The translations under genes were made by a program, and so were the position numbers. 64,000 nt of DNA from contig JAXGME010000002.1 in NCBI GenBank assembly GCA_040768845.1, forward strand, positions 372,001 through 436,000, in the 5' to 3' direction. This stretch comes from JAEZHK01 sp040768845. GTDB lineage: Bacteria; Bacillota; Clostridia; Christensenellales; Aristaeellaceae. The notes below the pieces were generated by a model that was not told where the DNA came from, did not search any database, and saw nothing but the letters and a program-made list of their open reading frames with translations. Shown in pieces: positions 25,538 to 34,373 of the stretch. Numbering within the stretch: the stretch's first letter is position 1; each line of letters begins with the position of its first letter.

Positions 25538-27166
25538 TCATTCTTTGACGGTGTTCTTGAACACGCGGTTGAGCGCGATGGCGTGGCACTCAATGCCGGC
25601 GACGCCGGTCTTGATCATCATCGCGTTGGCCTTCTGGTAGACCGGCAGGATCACCATGTTGTCCATGACGATCTTCTCCGCGTCCTTGAGGGCCTGCCAG
25701 CGGGCTTCCCTGTCCAGCGCCAACTCGCCGGAGATACAGCTTTTGATGATCTCGTCGTACTCGGCGTTGGACCACAGGCCGTAGTTGTTGGAGTTGTCGG
25801 TGATCCACATGTTGAGGTAGGTCATGGGGTCGGCGTAGTCCGGGCCCCAGCGGGTGAGGCACACGTTGTAATTGCCGTTCTGGATGTCCTCCACGCGCTG
25901 CTTCTTGGTTTCCACCTTCAGCTCGACGGTGACGCCGGGCAGGGTGCTCATCCACTCGTTCTGGATGAAGGCGGCCACGTTCTGGGCGGTGGCGTCGTCC
26001 TCCACCAGGAGCGTCAGGTTGAAGCTGGAGGCGCCCAGCTCGGCGCAGGCGGCCTCGTAAAACTTCTTGGCGGACTCCTTGTCAAAGCCCTCGTAGGTGT
26101 AGCCGGTTTCGCGGAAGTCCTTACCGTCCGGGCCGTAGGCGAAGCCGGCGGGCACCGCGAAGGTGGCGGGCGTGGAGCCGTCCTTGACGATGGCGACGGC
26201 GATGGCGTCGCGGTCATAGGCGGCGGCCAGCGCCTTGCGGAAGTTGACGTTGGCCAGCTCCGGATACTGGGCCTGGTTGACGGTCACATACCACAGGTAG
26301 CCGGCGTTGATGGGGGTGAACTCCGGGTCGTCCTGCACCAGCTCCACCTGGTCGCCCGACAGGGTGACGACGTCCAAATCGCCGTTCTGGTAGCTGAGAA
26401 GGGCCGTCTGGCTGTCCTTGATGACCTGGTAGGCCAGGCCGTCCAGCTGGACGCGCCCCGCGTCGTAGTACTTGTCGTTCTTCGCCAGCGTGAAGCTGGT
26501 GGCGGCGGGCTCATAGCTGGTCAGCACAAAGGCGCCATTGGAGAGCACGGTTTCGGGGCTGGTGGCGTAGGTATCGCCGGCCGCCTTGCAGAAGGCGCGG
26601 TTGACCGGGTAGAAGGTCGGGAAGTACAGAATGCTCGTGAAGAAGCTGACGGGGCTTTCGAGGGTGACCTCGAGGGTCTTCTCGTCCACGGCCTTCACGC
26701 CCAGCTCCTCGACGGGCATTTCGCCCTTGTTGACGGCCGCGCCGTTTTTGATCAGCGCGACTTCATAGATCATGAAGGCGTACTCGCTGGCAAAAGCGGG
26801 ATCGCAGGCGCGCTGCCAGCCGTAGACAAAGTCGTCGGCCGTCACCGGATCGCCGTTGGACCAGAAGGCGTCGTCGCGGATCTTGAAGGTGTAGACGAGG
26901 CCGTCTTCGCTCACCTGGGTGTCGGCGGCCAGCGCGGGCACCGGGGCACCGTTGGCGTCCATCTGGTAGAGGCCGTCGGTGAAGTCCGCGATGACTTCAA
27001 AGGACGTGCCGTCCGTGGCGACCTGCGGGTCCAGCGAGGCCACCTCGGTCTCGATGTGGACCTTCAGAACCTTTTCGCCGCCCTCCGCGGCAGCAAACCC
27101 GCCGACGGACAGCGCGAGCGCCAGGGTGAGCACGAGCGCCAGGATCTTTTTGACCGAATGCATCAT
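25538..27166 (-). CDS. Extracellular solute-binding protein family 5 (OppA/DppA type)
   Basis: A 542-residue exported binding protein. The signal peptide covers about residues 1-27 (KKILALVLTLALALSVGGFAAA) with no lipobox Cys. The mature SBP_bac_5 domain shows SLDPQVATDGTSFEVI, the domain signature TFKIRDDAFWSNGDPVTADDFVYGWQRACDP (start of motif near residue 95) and the C-terminal CLTRWGPDYADPMTYL segment. Two ATGs in tandem (27166, 27163) follow GGGAGGG; either could start. Family members bind oligopeptides, and some bind sugars or metals. It is first in the operon, behind a promoter with a 13-base palindrome. Confidence 0.93.
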   Translation of the reverse strand: MMHSVKKILALVLTLALALSVGGFAAAEGGEKVLKVHIETEVASLDPQVATDGTSFEVIADFTDGLYQMDANGAPVPALAADTQVSEDGLVYTFKIRDDAFWSNGDPVTADDFVYGWQRACDPAFASEYAFMIYEVALIKNGAAVNKGEMPVEELGVKAVDEKTLEVTLESPVSFFTSILYFPTFYPVNRAFCKAAGDTYATSPETVLSNGAFVLTSYEPAATSFTLAKNDKYYDAGRVQLDGLAYQVIKDSQTALLSYQNGDLDVVTLSGDQVELVQDDPEFTPINAGYLWYVTVNQAQYPELANVNFRKALAAAYDRDAIAVAIVKDGSTPATFAVPAGFAYGPDGKDFRETGYTYEGFDKESAKKFYEAACAELGASSFNLTLLVEDDATAQNVAAFIQNEWMSTLPGVTVELKVETKKQRVEDIQNGNYNVCLTRWGPDYADPMTYLNMWITDNSNNYGLWSNAEYDEIIKSCISGELALDREARWQALKDAEKIVMDNMVILPVYQKANAMMIKTGVAGIECHAIALNRVFKNTVKE

Positions 27167-27194
27167 TGTCCCTCCCCCATTCCTGCTAAATCAG

Positions 27195-27207
27195 TTGGAC
27201 TGTCCAA
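27195..27207 (-). promoter_or_regulatory. Operator-like palindrome of the opp operon
   Basis: TTGGACTGTCCAA is a perfect 13-base palindrome located about 15-25 bases after the predicted -10 of the opp promoter, in the 5' leader. The regulator is unknown and not encoded next door. Confidence 0.55.
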
Positions 27208-27221
27208 ATGATTCAACATAC

Positions 27222-27251
27222 ATAATAGCGCAGCGCAACCGCCGCTGTCAA
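27222..27251 (-). promoter_or_regulatory. Promoter of the opp operon
   Basis: On the minus strand TTGACA (27246-27251), 18 bases, TATTAT (27222-27227). Confidence 0.75.
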
Positions 27252-27522
27252 GATGATTTCGATGTTTCGGATGATTTTACCGAAGCCTTGAACTTCAAAC
27301 CGTCGCCCCGATCCTCTCGCCAAAACATGCATATAATCATATCAAGTAATGTAGAAAAAAATAAAACCCGTTTTGGGGCGACCGCGCACGCTTGACGGAG
27401 CGCGCCCTGCGGAGATTCATCCTCGCGGCAGTCCGACCGGAAGGGGAAAATGCATAACCATGCGCTTTCTCCCGCCGCGCCCGCCGCATTCCGTTCGGTA
27501 CAGGCCGCACGCGGTCCGCGCC
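27252..27522. other. Intergenic stretch without a recognised gene
   Basis: Between the divergent opp and sucrose phosphorylase promoters. It contains an AT-rich segment with an A-run (27353-27367) and no supported ORF, hairpin with T tract or repeat. Confidence 0.5.
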
Positions 27523-27551
27523 TTGACGGCCTCCGGACGGAATGCTAGAAT
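27523..27551 (+). promoter_or_regulatory. Promoter of sucrose phosphorylase gene
   Basis: TTGACG (27523-27528), 17 bases, TAGAAT (27546-27551), 45 bases before the TTG start codon. Confidence 0.75.
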
Positions 27552-27595
27552 GGGTGCGCCGGCGCGGCGAATTACGACGCAGGAGGCGAAGCGCT

Positions 27596-29026
27596 TTGAA
27601 GAATCAGGCGATGCTGATCACCTATCCCGACAGCCTGGGCCAAAACCTCAGGCAGCTCAAGGCCGCGCTGGACGCGCATTTTTCCGGTGCGGTGTCGGGC
27701 GTACACATCCTGCCGCCGTATCCCTCCAGCGCCGACCGGGGCTTTGCGCCCACGTCCTACCGGGAGGTGGACCCGGCCTTCGGCGACTGGGCGGACGTCC
27801 GGGCCATCGCGCGGGATTATCCGCTGACGCTGGACTTCATGATCAACCACATTTCCGCCCACAGTCCCTGGTACCTGGACTTTCTGGACAAAAAGGACGC
27901 ATCCCCCTTCCGGGACATGTTCATCCGCTACCGCGATTTCTGGCCCGGTGGCGAGCCCACCCAAGCCCAGGTGGACGCCATCTACAAGCGCAGACCCCGC
28001 GCGCCCTACGCGTTGGCAAGGTTCCGGGACGGCACGGTGGAGAAGGTGTGGTGCACCTTCTCCGACGAGCAGATTGACCTCAACTGCGAAAGCGAGGGCG
28101 GGCGGCGCTTCATCCGCGACAGCCTGCGCTTTCTGGCCGGCCAGGGCGCGGCCATGATCCGCCTGGACGCCTTTGCCTACGCGGTCAAGCGGGCGGGCGG
28201 CAGCTGCTTTTTTGAGGAGCCGGGCGTGTGGAACCTGCTGGAGGAATGCCGGGCAATCCTCGCGCCCCAGGGCACGGAGATTCTTCCGGAGATCCACGAG
28301 CACTACACCATCCAGCAGAAGCTGGTGGAAAGGGGCTATCCGGTGTACGATTTCGCGCTGCCGATGCTGCTGCTCAACGCCATCTACTTCGGAAACGCCG
28401 AATACCTGGGTCATTGGCTGGAAATCTGCCCCCGGCAGCAGTACACCACGCTGGACACCCACGACGGCATCGGCGTGGTGGACGTGCGCGGACTGATGCC
28501 CGACGGGGAGATCGACCGCACAAAGGACCACCTGTTCGCCTTCGGCGCCAACGTCAAGCGGGTGTACAACACCGCAGCCTACAACAACCTCGACATCTAC
28601 CAGATCAACTGCACCTACTACTCGGCGCTGGGCGAGGACGACGAAAAGTACCTGCTGGCCCGGGCTGTGCAGGTGTTCGCGCCGGGCATTCCGCAGATCT
28701 ACTATGTGGGCCTTTTGGCGGGCCGGAACGATCTGGCACGGGTGGAGCGGACGAGGACGGGCCGGGACATCAACCGCCACGGCTACACGCTGGACGAGGT
28801 GGCGCGGGCGGTCCGGCGGCCGGTGGTCCGGCGCCTGACGGCGCTGCTCCGGTTCCGGAATGCCTGCCCGGCCTTTGACGGCGAATTCGGCGTGGAGGGG
28901 AACGTGCCCGGCGCGCTGACCCTGACCTGGATCAACGGCGACGAAACGGCCCGGCTCCGGGCCGACTTCAAAGCCGGAACCTTCGCCATTGAGCAAAACG
29001 GCCGGGCGGTGTCGCTGGACGCGTGA
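27596..29026 (+). CDS. Sucrose phosphorylase-type glycoside hydrolase family 13 (subfamily 18)
   Basis: A 476-residue cytoplasmic enzyme that splits sucrose or a close relative (sucrose 6-phosphate, glucosylglycerate) with phosphate, giving glucose 1-phosphate. The catalytic triad is intact and falls at the positions of the Bifidobacterium enzyme: nucleophile Asp191 in IRLDAF, acid/base Glu232 in ILPEIHEH and Asp290 in LDTHDGIG. The start is TTG at 27596, giving the family N-terminus MKNQAMLITYPDSLGQN, with AGGAGG nine bases upstream; the first ATG (27611) is too far away. It is a single gene with its own promoter and terminator. The exact acceptor cannot be read from sequence by eye. Confidence 0.9.
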   Translation: MKNQAMLITYPDSLGQNLRQLKAALDAHFSGAVSGVHILPPYPSSADRGFAPTSYREVDPAFGDWADVRAIARDYPLTLDFMINHISAHSPWYLDFLDKKDASPFRDMFIRYRDFWPGGEPTQAQVDAIYKRRPRAPYALARFRDGTVEKVWCTFSDEQIDLNCESEGGRRFIRDSLRFLAGQGAAMIRLDAFAYAVKRAGGSCFFEEPGVWNLLEECRAILAPQGTEILPEIHEHYTIQQKLVERGYPVYDFALPMLLLNAIYFGNAEYLGHWLEICPRQQYTTLDTHDGIGVVDVRGLMPDGEIDRTKDHLFAFGANVKRVYNTAAYNNLDIYQINCTYYSALGEDDEKYLLARAVQVFAPGIPQIYYVGLLAGRNDLARVERTRTGRDINRHGYTLDEVARAVRRPVVRRLTALLRFRNACPAFDGEFGVEGNVPGALTLTWINGDETARLRADFKAGTFAIEQNGRAVSLDA

Positions 29027-29029
29027 TCG

Positions 29030-29057
29030 AAGGCGCGGGGCGGAGGCCCGCGCCTTT
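29030..29057. terminator. Terminator hairpin between sucrose phosphorylase and corA
   Basis: A 10-bp stem (AAGGCGCGGG / CCCGCGCCTT) and a short TTT on the plus strand. It overlaps the corA stop codon, and the T runs are short. Confidence 0.5.
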
Positions 29058-29997
29058 ACGACATGTTCTTCTTGGAGAAGAAGATCGCCACGATCACGCT
29101 CAGAAGGACCGAAAACAGAATGACCAGCGCAAAGCCGTAGTTTGACGACACAAAGGGCACGCCGTCAAAGGAGATGTTCATGCCGAAGGCGCTGAAGATC
29201 ATCGTCGGCACGGACAGCACGATCGTCACCACCGCCAAGAACTTCATGACGATGTTCAGATTGTTGGAAATGACCGACGCAAAGGCGTCCATCATACCGC
29301 TCAGAATGCCGCTGTAGATGTTCGCCATCTCAATGGCCTGCCGGTTTTCGACGATGACGTCCTCCAGAAGATCGGTGTCCTCCGGGTATTTTTTGATGTT
29401 CTCGTTTTTCAGCAGCTTTTCCAGCACCACCTCGTTGGAACGCAGCGACGTGGTGAAGTACACCAGGCTCTTTTCCAGCTCGAGCAGCTCGATCAGCTCC
29501 CGGTTGCGGGTGGAGCTGTGCAGCTGGCGCTCCACCATTTCGCTCTGCCGGTCCACCGAGCGCAGGTACTGCAAAAACAGCGAGGCGTTGCGGTAGAGGA
29601 TCTGCAGCACGAAGCGGGTTTTCATGTGGGTGTGGAATTCCCGGGTACGCTTGTTGCCGATGGCGCTGAGCACCGGGGTGTCCTCGAGGCATACGGTGAC
29701 GATGGCGTCCTTGGCCAGCAGGATGCCCAGCGGCTGGGTCATGTACCGCTCTTTGTCGTCCCGCTTTTCCACCTTGGGGATGTCCACCAGCACCAGCGTG
29801 TAGTTGGCCTCCGTTTCGATGCGGGAGCGCTCCTCCTCGTCCAGCGCGGCGCGCAAATCGTCGATGTCGATGTCGTAGCGGTCGGCGACGGCTTGCAGCT
29901 CCGCGTCGTCGGGGTGGACGAGCGAAATCCAGCAGTCCTTCTCCGGCGCCTCAATTTCGTGGATGGTGTTGTTCAAGGTCTTGAAAATGGTCATCAT
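29056..29997 (-). CDS. CorA-family magnesium/divalent cation transporter
   Basis: A 313-residue channel protein with a large N-terminal cytoplasmic domain, a long helix, and two C-terminal membrane spans (about residues 252-272 and 287-307). The pore signature GMN occurs in SAFGMNISFDGVPF. The charged C-terminus SKKNMS is cytoplasmic. Two tandem ATGs follow GGAGAAGG; the first is used. The gene is alone, with a promoter about 180 bases upstream and therefore an unusually long leader. Mg2+ is the most likely ion; Co2+ or Zn2+ efflux is possible in this family. Confidence 0.93.
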   Translation of the reverse strand: MMTIFKTLNNTIHEIEAPEKDCWISLVHPDDAELQAVADRYDIDIDDLRAALDEEERSRIETEANYTLVLVDIPKVEKRDDKERYMTQPLGILLAKDAIVTVCLEDTPVLSAIGNKRTREFHTHMKTRFVLQILYRNASLFLQYLRSVDRQSEMVERQLHSSTRNRELIELLELEKSLVYFTTSLRSNEVVLEKLLKNENIKKYPEDTDLLEDVIVENRQAIEMANIYSGILSGMMDAFASVISNNLNIVMKFLAVVTIVLSVPTMIFSAFGMNISFDGVPFVSSNYGFALVILFSVLLSVIVAIFFSKKNMS

Positions 29998-30171
29998 AGG
30001 CCTTCTCCTTCCGCGCGCGCAAAACCGGGCGCAGAAGCACAGGCCCAGGCGCAGCGCTATGATGTTTTGGGGTTGCTCCTTCGTTCAGGAACAGGATCCA
30101 TGAAACGATCACCCTTTTTGTCGCGGAATGCGCCTTGACCCTCCCCGGGGGCGCACCTTCGGGGAGGACAG
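29998..30171 (-). promoter_or_regulatory. Long corA leader of unknown function
   Basis: About 174 bases of predicted 5' UTR. It contains an early hairpin (CCTCCCCG / CGGGGAGG with a 12-base loop, 30139-30166 region) and a second fold around GGGT...ACCC near 30070-30115. The M-box and yybP-ykoY consensus cores were not found by eye, and no T-tract terminator precedes the gene. A regulatory leader is possible but unproven. Confidence 0.4.
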
Positions 30172-30177
30172 CAATTC

Positions 30178-30206
30178 ATTATAGCATAATCCTGTCGGGT
30201 TTCCAA
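30178..30206 (-). promoter_or_regulatory. Promoter of corA
   Basis: On the minus strand TTGGAA (30201-30206), 17 bases, TATAAT (30178-30183). Confidence 0.7.
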
Positions 30207-30216
30207 TGCCCCGGGC

Positions 30217-30253
30217 AAAAAAACGCCCCCGGACGCCGCGGCGTCCGGGGGCG
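30217..30253 (-). terminator. Terminator of the class II aldolase gene
   Basis: A 13-bp stem (arms at 30224-30236 and 30241-30253) followed on the minus strand by seven T residues. Confidence 0.9.
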
Positions 30254-30265
30254 CTGGCACACCGG

Positions 30266-31177
30266 TCAGTCGCCAAAAAGCAGCGTCCGGGTGTTTTCGA
30301 TTTCGAGCATTTCGGTGATCACGTGGCACACCTTGTCGTACACCGCCGCCTGCGCCGCGGGGATATCGCCGCCCGTCTTCTCCATCGCCTGCTCGTAGGC
30401 CTGGCGGATCTCCGTGCCCACGTTGATTTTGGCGATGCCCGCGCGGATGCCCCGCATGATGTAGTCCTTCAGAATGCCGGAGCCGCCGTGCAGCACCAGC
30501 GGAAGGCCCGTGGCCGCGCTCAGCGCCGCAATGTGCTCCACGTCCAGCCGCGCGTCGGGCTTTTTCTGATGGCGCGTGCTCTCCGCCACCGCGCCGTGGA
30601 TGCTGCCCACCGCCACGGAAAGCCAGTCGCAATCGCTCTCCCGGGAAAACCGCCGCGCCTCCTCCACGTCCGTAAAGCCCTTCTTTGTGGCGAAGATTTC
30701 TTCATAGGGCATCATGGGGCCGCTCTCGTGGCCCATCACCGCCCCCAGCTCGCTCTCGCAGGGAATGCCCGCCTCGTGGGCCAGCGCCGCCACGGCCCTT
30801 GTGGCCGCCACGTTGCCCGCGAAGTCCAGCCGCGACGCATCCACCATTACCGACTGGTAGCCCGCCGCGATCGCGCGCCGGATGATGGGCAGATAGTCCA
30901 CCCGCTTCATGTCCTCGTCGATGGCCGGCGTGTGATCCAGGTGCAAAAGCGTGTGGCGCTCGTTTTTATATTTCGCGTATTCCTCGGCCACGGCCTCCAG
31001 GCTGACCGAGCCGAACTTTTCCCACTCGACCCGCGCCACCTGCACCATCGCGAGGCTGTTTTTGTCCACCACCGCCCGGACCACCGGCTGAACCATCGGC
31101 AGATAGGGAATGTTGAACGCCGGAATCACCGTGTGCTTGTCCAGCGCGCGCCGGACCACATCCTTTGCCTGAAGCAT
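30266..31177 (-). CDS. Class II fructose-bisphosphate / tagatose-bisphosphate aldolase family protein
   Basis: A 303-residue zinc aldolase. Zinc-site His residues are visible in LHLDHTPA (His after the catalytic Asp position), in SIHGAV and in LVLHGGSG, and the phosphate-binding NVGTEIRQAY motif is present. Length and motifs fit the FbaA/GatY/KbaY family. The substrate could be fructose 1,6-bisphosphate, tagatose 1,6-bisphosphate or another ketose phosphate. The ATG at 31177 gives the normal N-terminus; the longer upstream frame is Gly-rich and unlikely. It is monocistronic with its own promoter and strong terminator. Confidence 0.88.
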   Translation of the reverse strand: MLQAKDVVRRALDKHTVIPAFNIPYLPMVQPVVRAVVDKNSLAMVQVARVEWEKFGSVSLEAVAEEYAKYKNERHTLLHLDHTPAIDEDMKRVDYLPIIRRAIAAGYQSVMVDASRLDFAGNVAATRAVAALAHEAGIPCESELGAVMGHESGPMMPYEEIFATKKGFTDVEEARRFSRESDCDWLSVAVGSIHGAVAESTRHQKKPDARLDVEHIAALSAATGLPLVLHGGSGILKDYIMRGIRAGIAKINVGTEIRQAYEQAMEKTGGDIPAAQAAVYDKVCHVITEMLEIENTRTLLFGD

Positions 31178-31250
31178 GCAAAAAGCCCTCTTTCCTTTGG
31201 GAATCCCCGTATTGGCCGCGCTCCGGCCGCCGCCAAAGCCGCCGCCTCCC

Positions 31251-31280
31251 ATTATAGCCCCTTCCCCCCCGGATCGTCAA
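31251..31280 (-). promoter_or_regulatory. Promoter of the class II aldolase gene
   Basis: On the minus strand TTGACG (31275-31280), 18 bases, TATAAT (31251-31256). Confidence 0.7.
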
Positions 31281-31301
31281 CCGGCGCGCCCCTTCGCCGC
31301 G

Positions 31302-32690
31302 TCAGCAGGGGCCGCCCGCCTGCGCCCGCGGGCTCACCACCACGCGCCGTTTCTCCCAGCGCCCGCTGTGGTAGTACAGCACAATCGCAATGCTGCACAG
31401 CACCCAGCCCACCGGGTACCCCAGCGCCACCGGCAAGAGCGTGCCGACCAGCCGGGAAGTGATAAACAGGTAGATCTGCCGGAACACCACGAAGGAGCCC
31501 AGCATGATCGCCATCGGCGCCAGCGTGTCCCCCGCGCCGCTGAGGGCGCCGGAGTAGTTCTGGTTGACGGCGCACAGAAGGTAGAACGGGGAGATCACCC
31601 GAATGAACAGCTCGCCGTAGCCGAGCACCTCCGGGTCGGTGTTGAACATAGAAATCAGCTGCCGCGGGAAGATCATCAGCGGCGTGATGAGCACCGCCGT
31701 GGCCACAAAGGCGATCGCCATCGCTCGGGAAAGCCCCTGCCTCGCGCGCTTTACGTTGCCCGCGCCCAGATTCTGCCCCACGAAGGTGGTGGTCGAAAGC
31801 GCGATCGCCTGGGAGGGCAAAAGCGCAAACTGGTCGATCTTGCCGTAGGATGTCCAGCCCGCCATGCAGGCGGAGCCGAACTGGTTGATGTAGGCCTGCA
31901 CAAATACGTTGGAGAAGGATGTGACCGCCTGCTGCAGCGCCGGTGGCATGCCGATGGCGCAGATGGTGCGCAGCGTCCTCCCGTGCAGCCGCACCCGCCG
32001 CCACAAGACGCGGTACATGCCCTGCGACCGGGTCAGCACGATCAAAACCAGCACCGCCGACAGCGCCTGCGCGGTCACCGTGGCGATGGCCACCCCCGCC
32101 ACACCCCAGCCGAAGCTGATTACAAACACCAGGTCCAGCACCGTGTTGACCGCCGCCGAGAAGATCAGAAAGTACAGCGGCCGCCGGGAATCCCCCACGG
32201 CGCGGAGGATGCCCGAGCCCATGTTGTAGATCAGAAGGCCCGAGGCGCCGTAAAAGTAGATGCGCAGGTACTCCTCCGCCGCGGCGTATACGTCCTCCGG
32301 GGTGGACATCATCCGGAGCATGTAGGGCACCACCGCCGCCCCCACCGCCGTGAACACGACGCACAGGATGAAGGTCATCGCCAGCGTGGTGTGCACCGCT
32401 TCGTGCACGCCCTTTTCGTCCCGCGCGCCGTAGTACTGGGAGATCACCACGCTGCCGCCCGTCGCCAGCCCCAGAAAGAAGCCGATGAGCGTATTGATGA
32501 CCGGGGAGACGCTGCCCACCGCCGCCAGCGCCTCCTTGCCCACGAAGTTGCCCACCACGATGGAATCCACGGTGTTGTACAGCTGCTGAAATATGTTGCC
32601 GATCAGAAGCGGCATCGCGAACGAGACCAGATGGCCCGCGATGCCGCCCGTGGTCATATCCGTATCCCTGCGTGAAAACAACGATGCCAT
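31302..32690 (-). CDS. MATE-family multidrug/cation antiporter
   Basis: A 462-residue integral membrane protein with about 12 predicted spans and the two-fold MATE repeat. Typical elements are PLLIGNIFQQLYNTVDSIVVG in the first half and GMPPALQQAVTSFSNVFVQAYIN at the start of the second. It exports drugs or metabolites using a Na+ or H+ gradient. The ATG at 32690 is favoured by GGAGA upstream and normal length; the upstream in-frame ATGs lack ribosome sites. It is a single gene, and its cargo cannot be predicted. Confidence 0.92.
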   Translation of the reverse strand: MASLFSRRDTDMTTGGIAGHLVSFAMPLLIGNIFQQLYNTVDSIVVGNFVGKEALAAVGSVSPVINTLIGFFLGLATGGSVVISQYYGARDEKGVHEAVHTTLAMTFILCVVFTAVGAAVVPYMLRMMSTPEDVYAAAEEYLRIYFYGASGLLIYNMGSGILRAVGDSRRPLYFLIFSAAVNTVLDLVFVISFGWGVAGVAIATVTAQALSAVLVLIVLTRSQGMYRVLWRRVRLHGRTLRTICAIGMPPALQQAVTSFSNVFVQAYINQFGSACMAGWTSYGKIDQFALLPSQAIALSTTTFVGQNLGAGNVKRARQGLSRAMAIAFVATAVLITPLMIFPRQLISMFNTDPEVLGYGELFIRVISPFYLLCAVNQNYSGALSGAGDTLAPMAIMLGSFVVFRQIYLFITSRLVGTLLPVALGYPVGWVLCSIAIVLYYHSGRWEKRRVVVSPRAQAGGPC

Positions 32691-32727
32691 GTGCTTCTCC
32701 ATTTTTGAAATGATTGCGTCCCTGCCC

Positions 32728-32756
32728 ATTATAGCCCCGCCGCCGTCGTTTTGCCA
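32728..32756 (-). promoter_or_regulatory. Probable promoter of the MATE gene
   Basis: TATAAT (32728-32733, minus strand) with a weak TGGCAA (32751-32756) 17 bases upstream. Confidence 0.45.
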
Positions 32757-32907
32757 TAGCGGATCGGCGGATTTCCGAAAAAGCAACATCGGCCGGCGCG
32801 CCGTGGCCGACGGTTGGGCCTCCAAATCGAGGATTTGACGCAAGCATGCTTTCCCCCGCGGCGCGGACGTGGTAGAATGTTGTCAAATCCATAGCGGAGG
32901 TTTCTCC

Positions 32908-33594
32908 ATGCTGACATGTACTCACCTGACCAAGAAATACCTCGGAACCACGGCGGTATCCGATCTGTCGCTTTCCATCCCCCGGGGGCGCGTGTACGCG
33001 CTGTTGGGGCCAAACGGCAGCGGAAAGACCACGCTGATGAAGATGGCCGCGGGCCTCGTGAAGCCCACCGCCGGCCAGATCGCCTTTGAGGGCGCGCCCA
33101 TCGGCCCGCGCTCCAAGGCGCGCATCGCCTACATGCCCACGGAAGGCTATTTTTTCAGCTATATGACCGGCGCGGACGTGGGCACGTACTACGCGGACTT
33201 TTTTTCGGACTTCGACCCGGCGCGCTACCGGGCGATGCTCGACCAGATGCAGTTGCCGCTCAAGACCCGCGTCAAGCACCTGTCCAGCGGCATGCTGGCC
33301 AAGCTGAAGCTGGCGGCCACCCTTGCCCGGGACAGCGAGCTGGTCATGCTGGACGAGCCCCTCAACGGCATCGACATCATCGCCCGCGATCAGGTGATCG
33401 AGGCGATCAAATCCCGCATCGCCCCGGAGCGCACGTTTCTCCTGTCCAGCCACCTGGTGGACGAACTGGAGCGCATCGTGGACTACGCGGTGTTCATGAA
33501 GTCGGGCGCCTCGGTGCTGGAGGGCCCGGCGGAGGCGCTGCGCGAAGACCGCGGCAAGAGCCTGGTGGATCTGTACAAGGAAATCTACGCGTAA
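32908..33594 (+). CDS. ABC transporter ATP-binding protein
   Basis: A 228-residue ATPase with Walker A GPNGSGKTT, a degenerate signature (LSSGMLAKLKLA), Walker B LVMLDEPLNGID and switch His in LSSHLVDELE. The short form resembles YtrB/EcsA-type exporters acting on drugs, antimicrobial peptides or cell-wall products. The ATG at 32908 follows GGAGG. An extended -10 (TGG-TAGAAT, 32870-32878) lies 30 bases upstream. The permease gene follows after 14 bases. Confidence 0.9.
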   Translation: MLTCTHLTKKYLGTTAVSDLSLSIPRGRVYALLGPNGSGKTTLMKMAAGLVKPTAGQIAFEGAPIGPRSKARIAYMPTEGYFFSYMTGADVGTYYADFFSDFDPARYRAMLDQMQLPLKTRVKHLSSGMLAKLKLAATLARDSELVMLDEPLNGIDIIARDQVIEAIKSRIAPERTFLLSSHLVDELERIVDYAVFMKSGASVLEGPAEALREDRGKSLVDLYKEIYA

Positions 33595-33608
33595 AGGGGG
33601 GGGCGGAC

Positions 33609-34373
33609 GTGTTTAAGCTCATCAAGTACGAATACCGCAGGAACATCACCGGCATCGCGGCGATGCTGAGCGCCGTCGTCCTGCTGCAGGGATTCTTTCT
33701 GTTTGCGACGGCCAAAAAAGACGTGGAGATGGTGGTGGCGGCGGCGATGCTGCTGTTCGCCGCGGCGTCCATCTGCGTAATGGGCATGCTTTTGTACAGC
33801 GTGGCGCTCTATTCCCGGGAGCTGAACGCGAAGACCAGCTATCTGACGTTCATGACGCCCAACCCGGTGGCGAAGATCCTGGGATCAAAGCTCCTGGCGG
33901 CGCTCCTGGCGGGCACCTTCTTCGCGGTTGTTCTGGGCGCCTTCGCCGCGTGGGACTTTTCGCTGATGGCCCGCGCGTTCCCGGAGATCCAACTCGGGCG
34001 GATCGCGCTGGAGCAGGTGCTTCAGAGCGTCGCCGCGACGGACCTCGCCACCTTATTTACCACGCTGGCGGCGATGGGCGTCGAATTTTTGATCAACTTC
34101 TTTACGGTGGTGGTGGTGGCCTACCTCGCCATCACCCTCAGCGCCACCGCGCTGCAGAACAAAAAGCTCAAGGGACTCGTGAGCTTTGTGATCTTCCTGG
34201 CCGTCATGACGGCGCTGGAGTGGGGCACGTCGCTGCTGCCTGACGGGGGCGTCCACAAGAGCCTGGCCGACGCGATGCTCGATGCGTGGCCCCGGTACGC
34301 GGCGTACCTGGCCGCGATGGTCGGCGCCTTCTGGCTGAGCGCGTGGCTGCTGGACCACAAGGTCAGCCTGTAG
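33609..34373 (+). CDS. ABC-2 type transporter permease
   Basis: A 254-residue membrane protein with six predicted spans (first at about residues 16-37), partner of the preceding ATPase. The start is GTG at 33609 with a run of G upstream serving as ribosome site. No cargo-specific motif is seen. Its stop codon overlaps the GTG proposed for the next gene. Confidence 0.85.
   Translation: MFKLIKYEYRRNITGIAAMLSAVVLLQGFFLFATAKKDVEMVVAAAMLLFAAASICVMGMLLYSVALYSRELNAKTSYLTFMTPNPVAKILGSKLLAALLAGTFFAVVLGAFAAWDFSLMARAFPEIQLGRIALEQVLQSVAATDLATLFTTLAAMGVEFLINFFTVVVVAYLAITLSATALQNKKLKGLVSFVIFLAVMTALEWGTSLLPDGGVHKSLADAMLDAWPRYAAYLAAMVGAFWLSAWLLDHKVSL

Noticed and set aside
27450..27548. Short ORF of 32 codons (MHNHALSP...) before the sucrose phosphorylase gene
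   Set aside because: It ends inside the -10 element of the phosphorylase promoter and has no promoter of its own; probably chance.
29998..30171. M-box magnesium riboswitch before corA
   Set aside because: The conserved M-box core segments and a downstream terminator could not be found; only a generic structured leader remains.
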